A stretch of 64,000 nucleotides of DNA from Dasypus novemcinctus. Its lineage: Eukaryota; Chordata; Mammalia; Cingulata; Dasypodidae. Made by a program: the position numbers and the translations under genes. Shown one piece after another: positions 9,827-21,695 of the stretch. Below the pieces are notes generated by a model that was given only the letters and a program-made list of their open reading frames with translations, was not told the origin of the DNA and did no database searches. Positions within the stretch are counted from its first letter, which is position 1; the number at the start of each line of letters is the position of its first letter. Location: assembly GCF_030445035.2 (NCBI RefSeq), contig NC_080702.1, positions 28,660,053 through 28,724,052 on the forward strand, given 5' to 3'.

Positions 9827-9832
9827 GTGGGA
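9827..9832. repeat. ERV target-site duplication, right copy (GTGGGA)
   Basis: It repeats 900-905 exactly; host sequence resumes in register with the paralogous empty site of the right arm. Confidence 0.93.
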
Positions 9833-10257
9833 TATACTCTAACTGATATACTCCAATGTCACTGTCAGTGCATTTCAGCTTGGCCATAATCTACATACAG
9901 TGCAGCAAATTTTTCTCCATTGTGTAGAAAATTTATTGTGCACTTGTACTTCGGAGACCAAAATAAGAATGATACTCATATTTTTCACAAGAGCAAAAAA
10001 TAAACTTTAGTATTCATTTATTTAAAGTTCAACAGAGGTAAAACTAATTAAACTACTGCTTAGTGAAAAACAGATAGTAAAGGAATGAAAAAGAACCCAA
10101 AAATCAGGACAGGGTCCATCTGTGGGGTTAGAAATAAGCTCAGGACGACTCTACGAACTGTCCAAGGTCCATTTATAAATCTTGATGGTGGCCCAAGGAT
10201 GTTTATATTGTTATTACTATTTTTTTAATATTGCTATTTTTTAAGCGAATGCATTTT
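9833..10257 (-). other. Intron 1 of left KRAB-ZNF gene (inverted paralog of about 54,500-54,900)
   Basis: No gene is seen. The minus strand matches the plus strand at 54,500-54,900, including the shared runs around the sequence AGATTTATAAATGGACCTTGG, with moderate divergence. Confidence 0.75.
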
Positions 10258-10622
10258 TTGAAAGATTTTATTCCTCCTCCATGTTTTGAGCTCACTGTCT
10301 ACTCTCTGAGTCCATTCGCTGTGTGGTCTGTGTCTGCTCATCTTCTCTTTAAAAGGCACAAGGAACCGAACCTGGGACCTCCCATGTGGGAGAGGCACTC
10401 AACTGCTTGAACCACATCAGCTCAATGCTTTGTTGAGTCTCTCATTTATCTTTCCTCTTTGTGTCTCCTTGTAGCATCATCTTGTTATGTCAGGTCACCA
10501 CATCTGCCTGTTGTGGCAGCTTGCTGTCTTGCTCATCTTCTCAAGGAGGCACTGGGAACCAAACATAGGACCTCCCATGTGGTAAGCAGGAGCTCAATCG
10601 CTTGAGTCACATCCACTTCCCT
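10258..10622 (-). repeat. Older composite tRNA-derived SINE, minus
   Basis: Two tRNA-like heads, each with a GGGACCTCCCATGTGG-type segment, face the minus strand around 10,370-10,420 and 10,550-10,610. They are joined by a body related to the DAS-like elements but more diverged than the others here. Confidence 0.7.
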
Positions 10623-10839
10623 TGTTATTACTATTAAACTTATGGTGAAAACAGGCCAAGTGTCTATTTAAAAACTCTTCATCATAGGCACCTTTATAAA
10701 AAGTGTACAGATATTGATATAAATGGATCTGCAGAGTTTTTTAAAACAAAATGCTTTGCAATGTGTACAACTTACCTTTTCTGTAACAAAGATGAGAAAG
10801 ATAAATATGCATTCAGGGTTGTTTTAAGATAAGGAAACA

Positions 10840-11216
10840 GGGAAACGGACTTTGGCCCAGTGGTTAGGGCGTCCGTCTACCATATGGGAGGTCCGCGGTT
10901 CAAACCCCGGGCCTCCTTGACCCGTGTGGAGCTGGCCATGCACAGTGCTGATGCGCGCAAGGAGTGCCGTGCCACGCAAGGGTGTCCCCCGCGTGGGGGA
11001 GCCCCACGCGCAAGGAGTGCGCCCGTGAGGAGAGCCGCCCAGCGTGAAAAGAAAGAGCAGCCTGCCCAGGAATGGCGCCGCCCACACTTTCCGTGCCGCT
11101 GACGACAACAGAAGCGGACAAAGAAACAAGACGCAGCAAATAGACACCAAGAACAGACAACCAGGGGAGGGGGGGAAATTAAATAAATAAATAAATCTTT
11201 AAAAAAAAAAAAAAAA
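10840..11216 (+). repeat. DAS-type SINE with 12-bp TSD
   Basis: It has a tRNA-like head with an intact B box (GGTTCAAACCCC), the long body, and an A-rich tail. GATAAGGAAACA flanks it at 10,828-10,839 and 11,217-11,228. Confidence 0.92.
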
Positions 11217-11253
11217 GATAAGGAAACACTGATAGGATACACAAGAAATTCTT

Positions 11254-11626
11254 TTTTTTTTTTTAAAAAAAGATTTATTTATTTATTTAATTTCCCCCCC
11301 TCCCCTGGTTGTCTGTTCTTGGTGTCTATTTGCTGCGTCTTGTTTCTTTGTCCGCTTCTGTTGTCGTCAGCGGCACGGAAAGTGTGGGCGGCGCCATTCC
11401 TGGGCAGGCTGCTCTTTCTTTTTCACGCTGGGCGGCTCTCCTCACGGGCGCACTCCTTGCGCGTGGGGGCCACGCGGGGGACACCCTTGCGTGGCACGGC
11501 ACTCCTTGCGCGCATCAGCGCTGCGCCTGGCCAGCTCCACACGGGTCAAGGAGGCCCGGGGTTTGAACCGCGGACCTCCCATATGGTAGACGGACGCCCT
11601 AACCACTGGGCCAAAGTCCGTTTCCC
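11254..11626 (-). repeat. DAS-type SINE, minus, with 11-bp TSD
   Basis: It is nearly identical to the preceding element but inverted. AAGAAATTCTT flanks it at 11,243-11,253 and 11,627-11,637. The two make a long inverted repeat with a gap of about 37 bases. Confidence 0.92.
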
Positions 11627-11637
11627 AAGAAATTCTT

Positions 11638-12050
11638 AAAACTGGTTATTTGGGGGTGATGGGAGCAAGAGGAGTGGAGCAGAAAAGGATATATTGCCAA
11701 TACGTCAATTGGCAGTTAGACTTTTGTCTTGCATATTTTTTAAAACTTTGGATAAACTCGAAACAATATTTTATTTTTTAATAGTTTATTTTTACTTAGC
11801 TTTTATTCTTAATTTTAACTAACTTAATTTAGAACGGTTTCCTAAAGATTTAATCCTTTAAACACTAATGTTTATGAAAGTGCAAACCATGAAAATGAAG
11901 GTGTTCAAATCTCTTTGTAACTCTAATGACAAGTGGTTTGTAGTATTTTCAGGAATGATTAGGATTTTAAGGATTACAGAATATTTAGTAGTTTTCCTTA
12001 TCAGTTAAAATAGGAATTCAATTGCCTTAGAAATATTAGTAGCTTTATCA
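11638..12050 (-). other. Intron 1 of left KRAB-ZNF gene (inverted paralog of about 53,620-54,130)
   Basis: No gene is seen. The minus strand follows 53,620-54,130 closely, for example through the AAAGGATTAAATCTTTAGGA region of the right arm. Confidence 0.78.
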
Positions 12051-12475
12051 AAATTTTCTAGGGGTCGCCACACACAAAAACTGATCTAGACATGCAGAGA
12101 CACACAGAAAAAGGTAGCAGAGATAGAGAAACCTGGAGAGGCTGAGAAAGAGGTCCCAGAGGCCAGAGAATAGCAACCATGGGGGCAGAAAGAGGCTCCT
12201 GAGAGGCTCGAAAGAGAGGAGGCTTGATGGAGAGGGGAGAAAGCCATATGCCTGGCCACCCACAGCTGAACTCAGGGACAAAGTAAGCTCAGAGAAGGCA
12301 GTGACCCAGACAAGCAGATGCCTCCATGTGACTCGCCACACGGCACAAGTCCAGGATTGCCAGCAGCCAACCTTCAGTGAGACAGCATCTCTTATGATGC
12401 CTTGATGTAGACACTTTCACAGCCTCAGCATATAAGCTTCCAACCTAATAAACTCCATTATGAAAGAAAAAAAAA
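12051..12475 (+). repeat. Unclassified interspersed repeat with poly(A)
   Basis: An insertion absent from the matching right arm. It is purine-rich, ends AATAAACTCC...AAAAAA, and resembles in layout the copies at 29,320-29,760 and 36,540-37,400. I cannot name the family. Confidence 0.5.
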
Positions 12476-13020
12476 ACTCATCTAAAAAATAAAAAATGTA
12501 CCTGAGAACTTAAATACACCCATTTCATAACTCGAGGTTCTCTTGCCTAAAAGGAACAAAATCTGTTTGCTTCCAGAACTTTCTTGCTTCCATCTTACCT
12601 CTCAATCTAAACAGATTTTCACTGAAGAAAATAAAAATCTTACACATTCTAACAAGGACATAAAACTACCAAATGATTAAGGAAATTAGAATCATACAGC
12701 ATCAATATCAGGTAAAGAAATAGAAAGGAAAGAAAAGCCAGCAACATGAATCAGCTCAGCTAGGCAGCCTGCTTCCCCCACATTGACTAAGAAAACGCAC
12801 AATCGGAAGGTTAAACACATCCCCAAGCTTGGGGCCCAGAACTCACCCCCAAAATACAACCCCTGTGTTCAGGAAAGATACTGGGAAGGGAGGCCCAACA
12901 AGTTCATACAGTAAGGCCTTGAGGCGTTATTTTTTCCTTTCCTCTCAGGTAAATTTTATACGAACAAAAAATAAATCCTTAAAAAGATCCAGCCATTGTT
13001 CTATCTAAAAATAGTAATTA
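12476..13020 (-). other. Intron 1 of left KRAB-ZNF gene (inverted paralog of about 53,080-53,620)
   Basis: No gene is seen. The minus strand matches 53,080-53,620, for example ATAAAACTACCAAATGATTA shared with the complement of the right arm. About 1.4 kb of the right arm (51,620-53,080) has no counterpart here; an L1 fragment sits in its place. Confidence 0.75.
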
Positions 13021-13024
13021 AAAT

Positions 13025-16000
13025 ATTGCCAAACACATGTGATAACATGGATGAATCTTGAGAACCTTACGTTGAGTGAAGCAACCCAGGCACTGAAGGA
13101 CAAATACTACATGACCTCAATGATATGAAATAAGTAAACCAAGCTGCTTCAGAGAGCTAGAGACTGGGTGATAGGCTTAAAGGAAATTGGGGGGTAGAGG
13201 AAGGATGTAAGCTGACACCCACATGGGTGAAATCTTTGATAAGCTGGAGGTAAGTATTTGTACAAGGAAGGACTGAAATGGGGGCATAGGGTTACCTTTG
13301 GGTGGGGCTTTGAGGGCTTGAGGGGGGCTAGGGATGGGAGGATGGGTAATATTGCCCAAGAAATTGGGGAGAGGGTGGGGGAACATATGAACATAGGAGA
13401 TTGTCAGATATTTGGTTGAAAGTATAATGCTGAGAAAACTTTTACAAAAATATAATAAGGAAGGTTGCCTGTTTAAGATGCTTAATGGGGATAATCTGAC
13501 ACAGGACAGGCTTATAGGGAATGTGAGTGCTCATTTTATCATAGTGGGTTATACCATTGGATAGAGAACGATATAATGAGAGTGATGGTATACCCACATC
13601 CTGGGGAGGACTGATGTTCTCAAATAGAGGGTATTGTATCTCGAGAGAGAAATGGTGGCTCCCAATGCGTTAGGGCAGTCGGGCATGTCAAGCCCTCAAC
13701 ATTGCTGCAAGTATCTCTGAACATGGGCCTTCAAACAATGAAGATTGTCTGTCACTGTGGGCCCTGAGGGGAGGGGGAAAGAGGTATTGAATAGATGGAA
13801 TCAACGTAACTGTGTGGGCAATAGAAGTGTTCCACAAGATTATGCAAGGATGGATATAAGACATGTTAAATTAAACCAAAAATATATAGGGGCCTATAGT
13901 CTAAAATGTAAATCATAATATAAAACATAAGATAACTAAAAATTTAGAAAATTGTATAGTCTAAAATATAAACCACAATGTAAACCCAAATGTTACCTTG
14001 TTTGAAAGCTATTGTCTCAATATCTGTACATCACTTTCAGTAAATATATTATGAATATGTAAAAAGATTATTGCTGTGGAAGGGAAAAGAGTTTTATGTT
14101 GGATATGTGGGAGTGCTGTATATTGTATATATGAATTACTGTGATCTAAAACTTTTGTGAAGACAAGCTTAATAATTTGGAAAAAAGAAAAAGAAAGGAT
14201 ACAGACACTGAGGAAAAGATGAAAGAAGTTGCCTTGCCAATTTGTATACAGGGCAACACTTACTGCAGTGATGGGAGGCAAAACATCAAAAACAAAGCTT
14301 TTCCATTTATTAATTTTTTGATACCCCAAATTATTTTTATTTAATTTTTCTAAATTAATATGTATTCTATATCTAACCTTTAAACTCATCACTATATTCC
14401 ATTTTACTATTAATGGAACCTGGCAATATATAGGGCTTCATTTTTTAAGAAGTTTTGGATCACAGAGAGGTTCAACAATGGCAGGGGAGGAATACTGGTG
14501 TGGAATGTTATTGACAGGGGACACATGGTTGGCAGAGAGTTCTCCAAGGTACATAAAAATGTTTGGATATTTTCGTACTGGTTACAATTAAAAACAACTG
14601 AGGGAGTGCTGAGTTCCTAGCCAGGGGAGCTCTATCACATTCTCTAAAGGAACAGCAACAATCCCCCAAGTGCAATGGCAAAGACCAAAAAAGAAGGAAG
14701 GTCTTACAATGAGCCCTTGATAGTAATGACTTTGCTTGTAAGCCTGTGCACCTGAAATAAGTACAAGGCCTAGAGCCGCAGGGTGCCTAAGAGTTACCTC
14801 CTGAGAGCCTCTGTGTTGCTCAAATGTGGCCAGTCTCAAAGCCAAACTCAGCATGTAAATGTGTTGCCTTCCCCCCAGCATGGGACATGACTCCCAGGGA
14901 TGAGCCTCCCTGGTGCCAAGGGATTACTACCAAGTACCAGCTGATGATGTAACTAGAAAATGACCTTGAATAAAAGGGTCAACTCTGACCAGCAGAATAT
15001 CTCAGTCTACATATAATACCAGGAGTTAAAAATGCTTTTTGACCTGAATGAAAGGGGTAAATGGAAAGGACAAATGAGTTTATAAGGCTATGAGTCTCCA
15101 AAACGAGCCGGGAGGTTATCAGAGGGGTCGCCCTTATGCACACCTCAGCAGAGTCCCAGAGACAGATAAAGTAGATACAACCTCAGGTATTGGTTCTTCT
15201 CAGGGCTACAGAGACCCACAGGTTCTATGGTCATGGCAGATAGAGTTCAGTACCACGTCAGCTGGCCCTACTTTGGACTTTGTGTTTCTGTGTGATGGAG
15301 CTGGAGTCAGATGTGATCTTTGTTCACAAGTCTCTCCTGTTACTTTTACCAGATCTGTAGTTGGTGCTGGGGTTTAGTGTATACCCAGGGGTCCTGAATC
15401 TCTGGACTATGTGACAGCCAAGCCCTGAGCCTCAGCAGACTTGCAAATCCTAACTCTCTGGTTTATTGGACTTACCCCAGCCAGCTAACAGGGAGGTGAA
15501 GAAGGTCAACCACCCCACCAGGGAGCCAAGAGTGCCTACAACTGCAAGCAGGAGAATTGCATCCATTATCCATGTGGAATCTAAGCCCCCCCTCGATATA
15601 GATGTGGCATGGACCTAACCATTCCAGGGTCCACAGGATGGAGGAATAGAGTATGGATTAGAATGGACTTACTGATATTCTATTCATGAACTATTGTGAT
15701 TAGTAATCGAAGAAAATGTGGCATTGGTATGAAGAAAGTGGCCATGGTGGCTGCTGGGGGTAGGCAGTGGGAAAAAGAGATGTGATGTGGGGGCGTTTTC
15801 GGGACTTGGAGTGTGTCCTGGGTGGTGCTGCAGGGACAGTTACCAGACATTGTATGTCCTCCCATGGCCCACTGGGTGGACTGTGGGAGAGTGTGGGCTA
15901 TGGTGTGGACCACTGACCATGAGGTGCAGTGGTGCTCAGAGATGTATTCACCAAGTGCAATGAATGTCTCATGATGATGGAGGGAGTTTTTGTTGTGGGG

Positions 16001-16078
16001 GGAGGAGTGGGGTGAGGGGAGTATATGGGGACCTCATATTTTTTTAATGTAACATTAAAAACATAAATAAAGATAAAA
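13025..16078 (+). mobile_element. L1 3' fragment: ORF2 end plus about 2.9-kb 3' UTR
   Basis: The ORF2 C terminus is recognisable at 13,025-13,130, followed by a long 3' UTR with G-rich tracts, ending in an A-rich tail at about 16,075. The same UTR follows ORF2 at 42,190-45,520 and, on the minus strand, below 61,390. It is inserted in the left intron 1; the homology to 51,600 resumes right after it. Confidence 0.85.
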
Positions 16079-16727
16079 AATATATATTGCAACTTTGAAA
16101 TGGATGGGGGACGGAACTGATCAAGATGTACCTGGAGAAGGTGGAGTCTGGGAACGTGGGAAGGCACCTGGAATTTTAGGGATTTAACATCAGCCTGGCA
16201 AGAGCGAGACTAGGGGGATCAGGCCGTGGATTTGAGAAGCTATTTCCCACACATTAGGAAGACTCTGGTGATAGGATCCCCGTGGAGAAAAGGACGGCTG
16301 GGGACCCCACCCGACCACCCCACCGGGCTCTCTGCGGACACGTGGGGTGGTGGTGAGAAGGCCCTGATGGCACCTTCCCATCCGCGAACCCCACAGACCT
16401 CGTGGGGACTCTCCCGATACTCTACATCCTCACACCAGAGTCCTGTAAGACAAGGGGCGGCGGGCGCATAGCTGCTTGGGGGACACTCCCGGCAGGGGAC
16501 GAGGTCGCGGCGGGCAGGGACCAGAAAGGACGCCGGGGATCCCGGCTGCCGGCCCGGACCCAACCTGCGGGCCAACGCGGCTGGAGCCCGGGATGCCCAG
16601 GGAACGCCCCCGGCCTGGAGTGCGGTGGGAACACAGGATCCCGCGCACACAGCCGACTCCAGTCGACTCCAGCCGCGCCTTCCTCCTCCTCCTCCTACGG
16701 TCGGGGCCCGCGATCCCGCGCACTCAC
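16079..16727 (-). other. Start of intron 1 of left KRAB-ZNF gene, CpG-rich
   Basis: The minus strand corresponds to plus-strand 51,001-51,600. Both run from the splice donor through GC-rich DNA into the segment reading GGTTCTCAAGTCCACGG in the right arm. No coding sequence is seen; GC-rich open frames on both strands here are accidental. Confidence 0.78.
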
Positions 16728-16935
16728 CATTTCTGCTTCCCGAAGTCCCCAGCTATTCGCCGGGCTCCGCGGCGGGAGCAGGAGACAGAGCGACCGGGAA
16801 CGGAGGAGATACCCTTTTGCCGTAAAGTGCGGGGGAGAAACTGTCGTGAACTCGGCGGGGGCGACTAGTGACGTCCACACGCTTTGCGGCGTGTTGCCCC
16901 GCCCCTGGCACCCCCTCTGATTGGACAGTTCCCCA
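16728..16935 (-). CDS. First exon of left KRAB-ZNF gene (5' UTR and initiator ATG)
   Basis: On the minus strand the sequence GCAGAAATG|GTGAGTG places an ATG at 16,730-16,728 directly against a consensus splice donor, the usual first coding exon of KRAB zinc-finger genes. It aligns with the right gene's exon at 50,998-51,000 and shares its upstream promoter layout. The remaining exons would lie leftward; by comparison with the right arm the KRAB-A exon falls just outside the window. The provirus, L1 and SINEs described above therefore all sit in intron 1 of this gene. The transcription start was not located, so the upper boundary is approximate. The gene could be active or dead; this exon alone cannot tell. 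Confidence 0.72.
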
Positions 16936-17170
16936 GGCCTGACCTCCCGAGCGTGAGTGACAGGGAGGAGACGTCACTGAGTAGGCGGGGCTTCCGGGAG
17001 CGCGTCCTGGGCTACTGATGTTTAAGTGCATCTTAGGCCAGGCTTACCACCACTGTCTCTGCTGTCTTCCTGCCGCTCAGCGGTCCTTCCTGCGTCTTTC
17101 TTCTGAACGCCGGGACACAGCTGCGCAGGGAATTCCAGGCTCACTCTCCAGATGGAGCAATCCCCTTGTC
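16860..17170 (-). promoter_or_regulatory. CpG-rich promoter of left KRAB-ZNF gene
   Basis: On the minus strand a CCAAT box (complement at 16,920-16,924) lies about 194 bases upstream of the ATG. GACGTCACTAG follows it toward the gene, and a GC-box/GACGTCA segment lies near 16,965-17,000. The same order occurs in the right promoter. Homology to the right arm continues to about 17,170. Confidence 0.75.
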
Positions 17171-17283
17171 CAGGACAGAAGGGGCGGGAAGGCCAGGCCA
17201 GAGTGGACAGGACGGAGGGATGTCCTCCAAGGATGAAGGGTCTTCTCGGTGTGCGCCTGCGAGTCCGCTTAAAAGTGATGGCA

Positions 17284-19224
17284 CCAAGTGGAATATATAC
17301 ATATAATTTTTTTAATAGACACATTGATCACACAAAATGTTACATTAAAAAATATAAGATGTTCTCATCTACCACTCCCCCTACTCCGCCCACATCAACA
17401 ACTTCTTTCATTAGTGTGGTACCCTCACTGCATTTGATGAATACGTTTTGGAGCACTGCTACCCAGCATGGATTATAGTTTACATTGTGGTTTACACTCT
17501 CCCCCAGTCCATTTAGTAGGTTATGGTAGGATATACAATGCCCCGCATCTGTCCCTGCATTATCATTCAGGACAACTCCAAGTCCCAAAAATGCCCCCAT
17601 ATCACACCTCCTTTTCCGTCTCCCAGCCTTGAACAACTGCTGTGGTTGCTGTCTCCACATCAATGGTATAACTTCTTCCATTCCTAGAGTCACAATAATT
17701 CTATAGTAGAATACGAGTAGGTCCACTTTAGTCCATATTTTATTTCCCAATCCTGAGGACCCTGGAATGGCAATGCTAACTCCACCTCTCAGTTGCTAGG
17801 GGGCTTCAATCCCACATGGCTGATAGATGAAACTCTCCTACTTGCAGCTGTAGAAACTCCTGGTTCCTTGGTGTGGTGGTTGTCCCTCCTCACCTCCCTC
17901 TCAGCTGAACTGGGTAAATCCAACGAACTGGAGAGTAGTTGCTGCAACTCTACTGAGGATCAGGGCCCAGCTGACACATGGACAGTCCAGAGATTCCAGT
18001 CACCTGGGCATACACCAACCCCAGTGCCAACCACACGTTCAGTAAAAGGGACAGAAGAGGCATGTGTAGAGAAGTCACTTCTGAGTCTAACTTCGTCACA
18101 TTCAGGAGCACAAATTCCAAAGTAGGGCCCAGGGGCAAGGCACCAAACTCTAGAGCCATCTGCCATTACTGTAGGACCTGGGAGTCTCTGTAGCCCTCAG
18201 GAGCACTACTACATTGGTTGTAGCTACTTTGGCTGTCTATGAGATCCTGCTGAGATGTGCATAAGCATGACACCTCTGATCACCTTCCAACTCATTTTGA
18301 AGACTCTTAGCCATATAAATTCATTTGTCTTTACCATTTCCCTCTTTTATTCAAGGTCTTTTTCCAGTTGCATCACCAGCTGCTTCTTGGCGCTAGGGAG
18401 GTTCATCCCCAGGAGTCATGTCCCATGCTGCGGGAAAGTAATGCATTTGTATGCTGAGTTTGGCTTAGAGAGTGGCCATATTTGAGCAATATGGAGGCTC
18501 TGAGGAGGTAACTCTTAGGCACCCTGCAGCACTAGGCCAAGTTGAAATTTCAACTGCAACAGGCTCATAAGTATTGTCATCAGCATCAAGGGTGCATCAT
18601 TGGACCATCCTTCTTCACAGGTCATTGCCACAGTGCTATTGCTGTTTCATTGGGGAATGCAGCAGAGCTCCCCAGGATGGGAACCTAGCATTCCCTCAGT
18701 CGTCGTGTGAATCTCTACCCACTGTACCAATACCCAATGAACATCTGAACATATCTGTATACCCTAAATGCATGCCCAGGTGAACTCCCTTCCATGCACC
18801 CCCCATCAGTGACACCCCATACCAATGCTCCTCCCCTGCCATAGTTGAACCCCTCTGTTATCCAAATCTTCTTTAAAAATGAAACCTAATATATTGCCAA
18901 ATTCAATTAATAGGACAATGAAATAGTAATGATAGGTTTAAACATTTAAAGTAAAATACATAATAATTTAGAAAAACATTTTAAAAATGGGGGTATTAAA
19001 AATTGAAAAATATTATTTTAAAAAATTTTTTAACTTTTTGCCTTTCATCACTGTAATAAGTGTTGTCCTGTATGTACAGTGGGAATCTTTTCCATTTCTT
19101 CCTCAACGTCTTATCCTTTTTTTCCTTCATTATGTCTTCAAAGAAGTTTTAGGTCACAGTAAAATCACATACAGAATATAGGGGACTCCCATATACCTAA
19201 TATCCTACCCCAACTGATTTTTAA
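17284..19224 (-). mobile_element. L1 3' UTR fragment, minus
   Basis: It aligns with the 3' UTR of the minus-strand L1 at 58,430-60,430, from the terminal part near 17,300 to the segment around 19,200. No ORF2 remains. Short open frames in it are non-coding. Confidence 0.8.
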
Positions 19225-21280
19225 AATGATTTATTATTTTATTTATTTCTCTCTCCCCACCCCCTCATTTTTGCACTTGCTGTGTCTGTTCATCTTCTTT
19301 TTGTTTCTTTAGGAGGCACTGGGAACCAAACCTCCAAATATGGGAGGGAGGTACCTAATCACTTAAGCCATCTGCATTCTCTGCTTGGTTGTGTCTCTCA
19401 TTACGTTTTTCTTTTGTGTCTTGTTGCACCATCTTGTTGCAAGAAGAAGAAATACAAATGGCAAAAAAAAAAAAACATGAAAAATGTTCAATATCACTGG
19501 CTATTAGAAAAATTAAAATCAAAGCTACAATGAGTATCATCTCACACCTACTAGAAAGGCCACTATTTAAAAAAACAGAGAACTAAACCGGTTGACTAGG
19601 ATATGGAACTATAGGAATACTTGTTTACTGTTGGTGGGAATGTAAACTAGTACAGCCGCTGTGGAATTCTGTTCAGCAGTTCCTAAGGAAGTTAGATATA
19701 GAACTGCCATGTGTCCCAGAAATACCACTACTAGAACTGAGTGCAGGGATACAAACAGATATCTGCACGTTGATGTTCATAGCAGCATTATTCATAATTG
19801 CCAAAAGATGGAAACAACCCAGATGTCCATCAACCAATGAATGGATAAACAAACTGTGGTGTATACACAGACTGGAATATTATTCAGCTGTAAGAAAAAA
19901 TGAAGTCAGGAAGCAGATGTAGTTCAGTGGTTGAGCACCTGCTTCCCATGTGTGAGGTCCTGGGTTCAATCCCTAGAACCTCCAAAAAAAAAAAGTCCTG
20001 CAGTATATGACAACATGGATGACCTCGAGGACATTATGTTGAGTGAAGCAAGCCAGACACAAAAAGGACAATATTGTATGGTTTTTTAAAAGATTTATTT
20101 TCTTTTTATCTATTTATTTTTTAATTTATCCCCCCTTACCCCAGATGGTTCTCTCGTCTGTCCACTCACTGTTTGCTTGCCTCCTCTAAGAGACATGGTG
20201 AACTGAACCTGGGACCTCCCACATGGGAGGTGAGTCCCCATTGGCCTGAGCCACATGCTTTCCCCATGGGCTGCAGCGTCTGCTGGCTTGTGACTTCTGC
20301 TCAGTTGGCATCTAATTCGTTGGGGTGGCTACAGCATCTAGCTCATTGCGGTGGGTGTCTGCTTGTGTTCTTTAGGAAGCACTAGGACTCAAACCCGGGA
20401 CTTCCTATGTGGTAGGCAGGTACCCAACTGGTTGAGCCACATCTGCTTCCTTATTGTATGATTTTGCTATTATGAACTAAAATATAATGAACAAACCCAT
20501 GGAGTTAATAACTAGAATATAAATCTCAAGAAAATAGAATGTGATTAGAGAATGGAAAGCTGAGGTTTAACCTGTGCAGAATTGGTAAAAAGGTTGTTTG
20601 TAAATATTTGGAAATGAATAGAAATAGTGAAAGCACATAACAGAGTTGCTAATTAGTAGTGCTAATATATGGGTATGATAGTGGTTGAAAGGGAAAGTCT
20701 AAGGATGTGTATATCACTAGAAGAAAAGCTAATTAATGAAACATGGGACTGTATAACATAGCGAACCATCTTGTGAAAAAGGAGCTGGTTAATAGTGCAT
20801 ATATAAGAATCCTTTTTCTCTGAAACAGAACTAATGTACACTAACGTTATAAGAGGTTAATACCAGGGTAATATTTGGGCACAAATAAAGCCAAAACAAA
20901 CTATGGGCAGCAGTGTATATCAATATATTAATAATCCTCCATAAATGGCAAAAAAAGGAAGCATACTAAGTGAAAGAAAGTAGACAAAGAGTATCACATG
21001 TTGTTTGACTTTATACAAAATGTAAATATAAATAAATTATAGAGACAGAAATGGATTAGCAGTTTGAATGGTAAGAGGAGGATAGAAAGTTGAGAGGTGC
21101 CTACTAAGGGATAGGGTTTTTGTGTTCGTTTCTGTCTTTTTGGGTGTTTGTTGTTTTTCTTTCTTTTTGGAGTAATTAAAATGCTCTAATATTGATTGAA
21201 GTGATGAATGCACAACTGTGTGACTATAACAATGCCACTGATTGTACACTTTAGATGAATTGTATTGTGTTTTGCGTTGG
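19225..21280 (+). mobile_element. Fragmented L1 ORF2 3' end with nested SINEs
   Basis: Decayed ORF2 C-terminal sequence is recognisable at 19,455-20,080 and 3' UTR-like DNA at 20,455-21,280. Tucked in are an older SINE fragment (about 19,225-19,440, minus), a short tRNA-like SINE (19,911-19,993, plus) and a DAS-type SINE (20,085-20,450, minus). Confidence 0.7.
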
Positions 21281-21281
21281 G

Positions 21282-21695
21282 TTTTTTTTAAAGATTTATT
21301 TATTTATTTATTTCTCTCCCCTTCTCCCCCCTACCCCAGTTGTCTGTTCTCTGTGTCTATTTGCTTTGTGTTCTTTGTCTGCTTCTGTTGTTGTCAGCGG
21401 CACGGGAATCTGTGTTTCTTTTGCGTCATCTCGTTGTGACAGCTCTCCGTGTGTGCGGCACCATTCCTGGGCAGGCTGTACTTTCTTTCACACTGGGTGG
21501 CTCTCCTTAAGGGGCGCACTCCTTGCACATGGGGCTCCCCAGTGCGGGGACACCCCTGCATGGCACGGCACTCCTTGCACGCATCAGCACTGCACATGGG
21601 CTAGCTCCACACTGGTCAAGGAGGCCCAGGGTTTGAACCGTGGACCTCCCATGTGGTAGACAGATGCCCTAACCACCGGGCCAAGTCCACTTCCC
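21282..21695 (-). repeat. DAS-type SINE, minus
   Basis: T-rich tail at the left, body, then tRNA-like head ending at about 21,695 with the B box complement GGTTTGAACC. No clear TSD was found. Confidence 0.85.

Noticed and set aside
10850-10925. Possible tRNA genes at SINE heads
   Set aside because: A and B boxes are present, but the cloverleaf does not close well and the copies continue into the SINE body. They are tRNA-derived promoters, not tRNA genes.
10824-11150. Recurring 80-140-codon open frames with similar peptides (here and at about 21,400, 28,700, 30,400, 32,600, 33,650, 36,900, 37,400, 39,650, 44,150, 55,200)
   Set aside because: Each lies inside a DAS-type SINE, in several frames and on both strands. 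The similarity is that of the repeat DNA, not of a protein family.
16240-16920. Long open frames on both strands in the left CpG island, and 50,792-51,451 in the right one
   Set aside because: GC-rich DNA has few stops. None of the frames matches across the two paralogous promoters, and they span the exon 1 donor.
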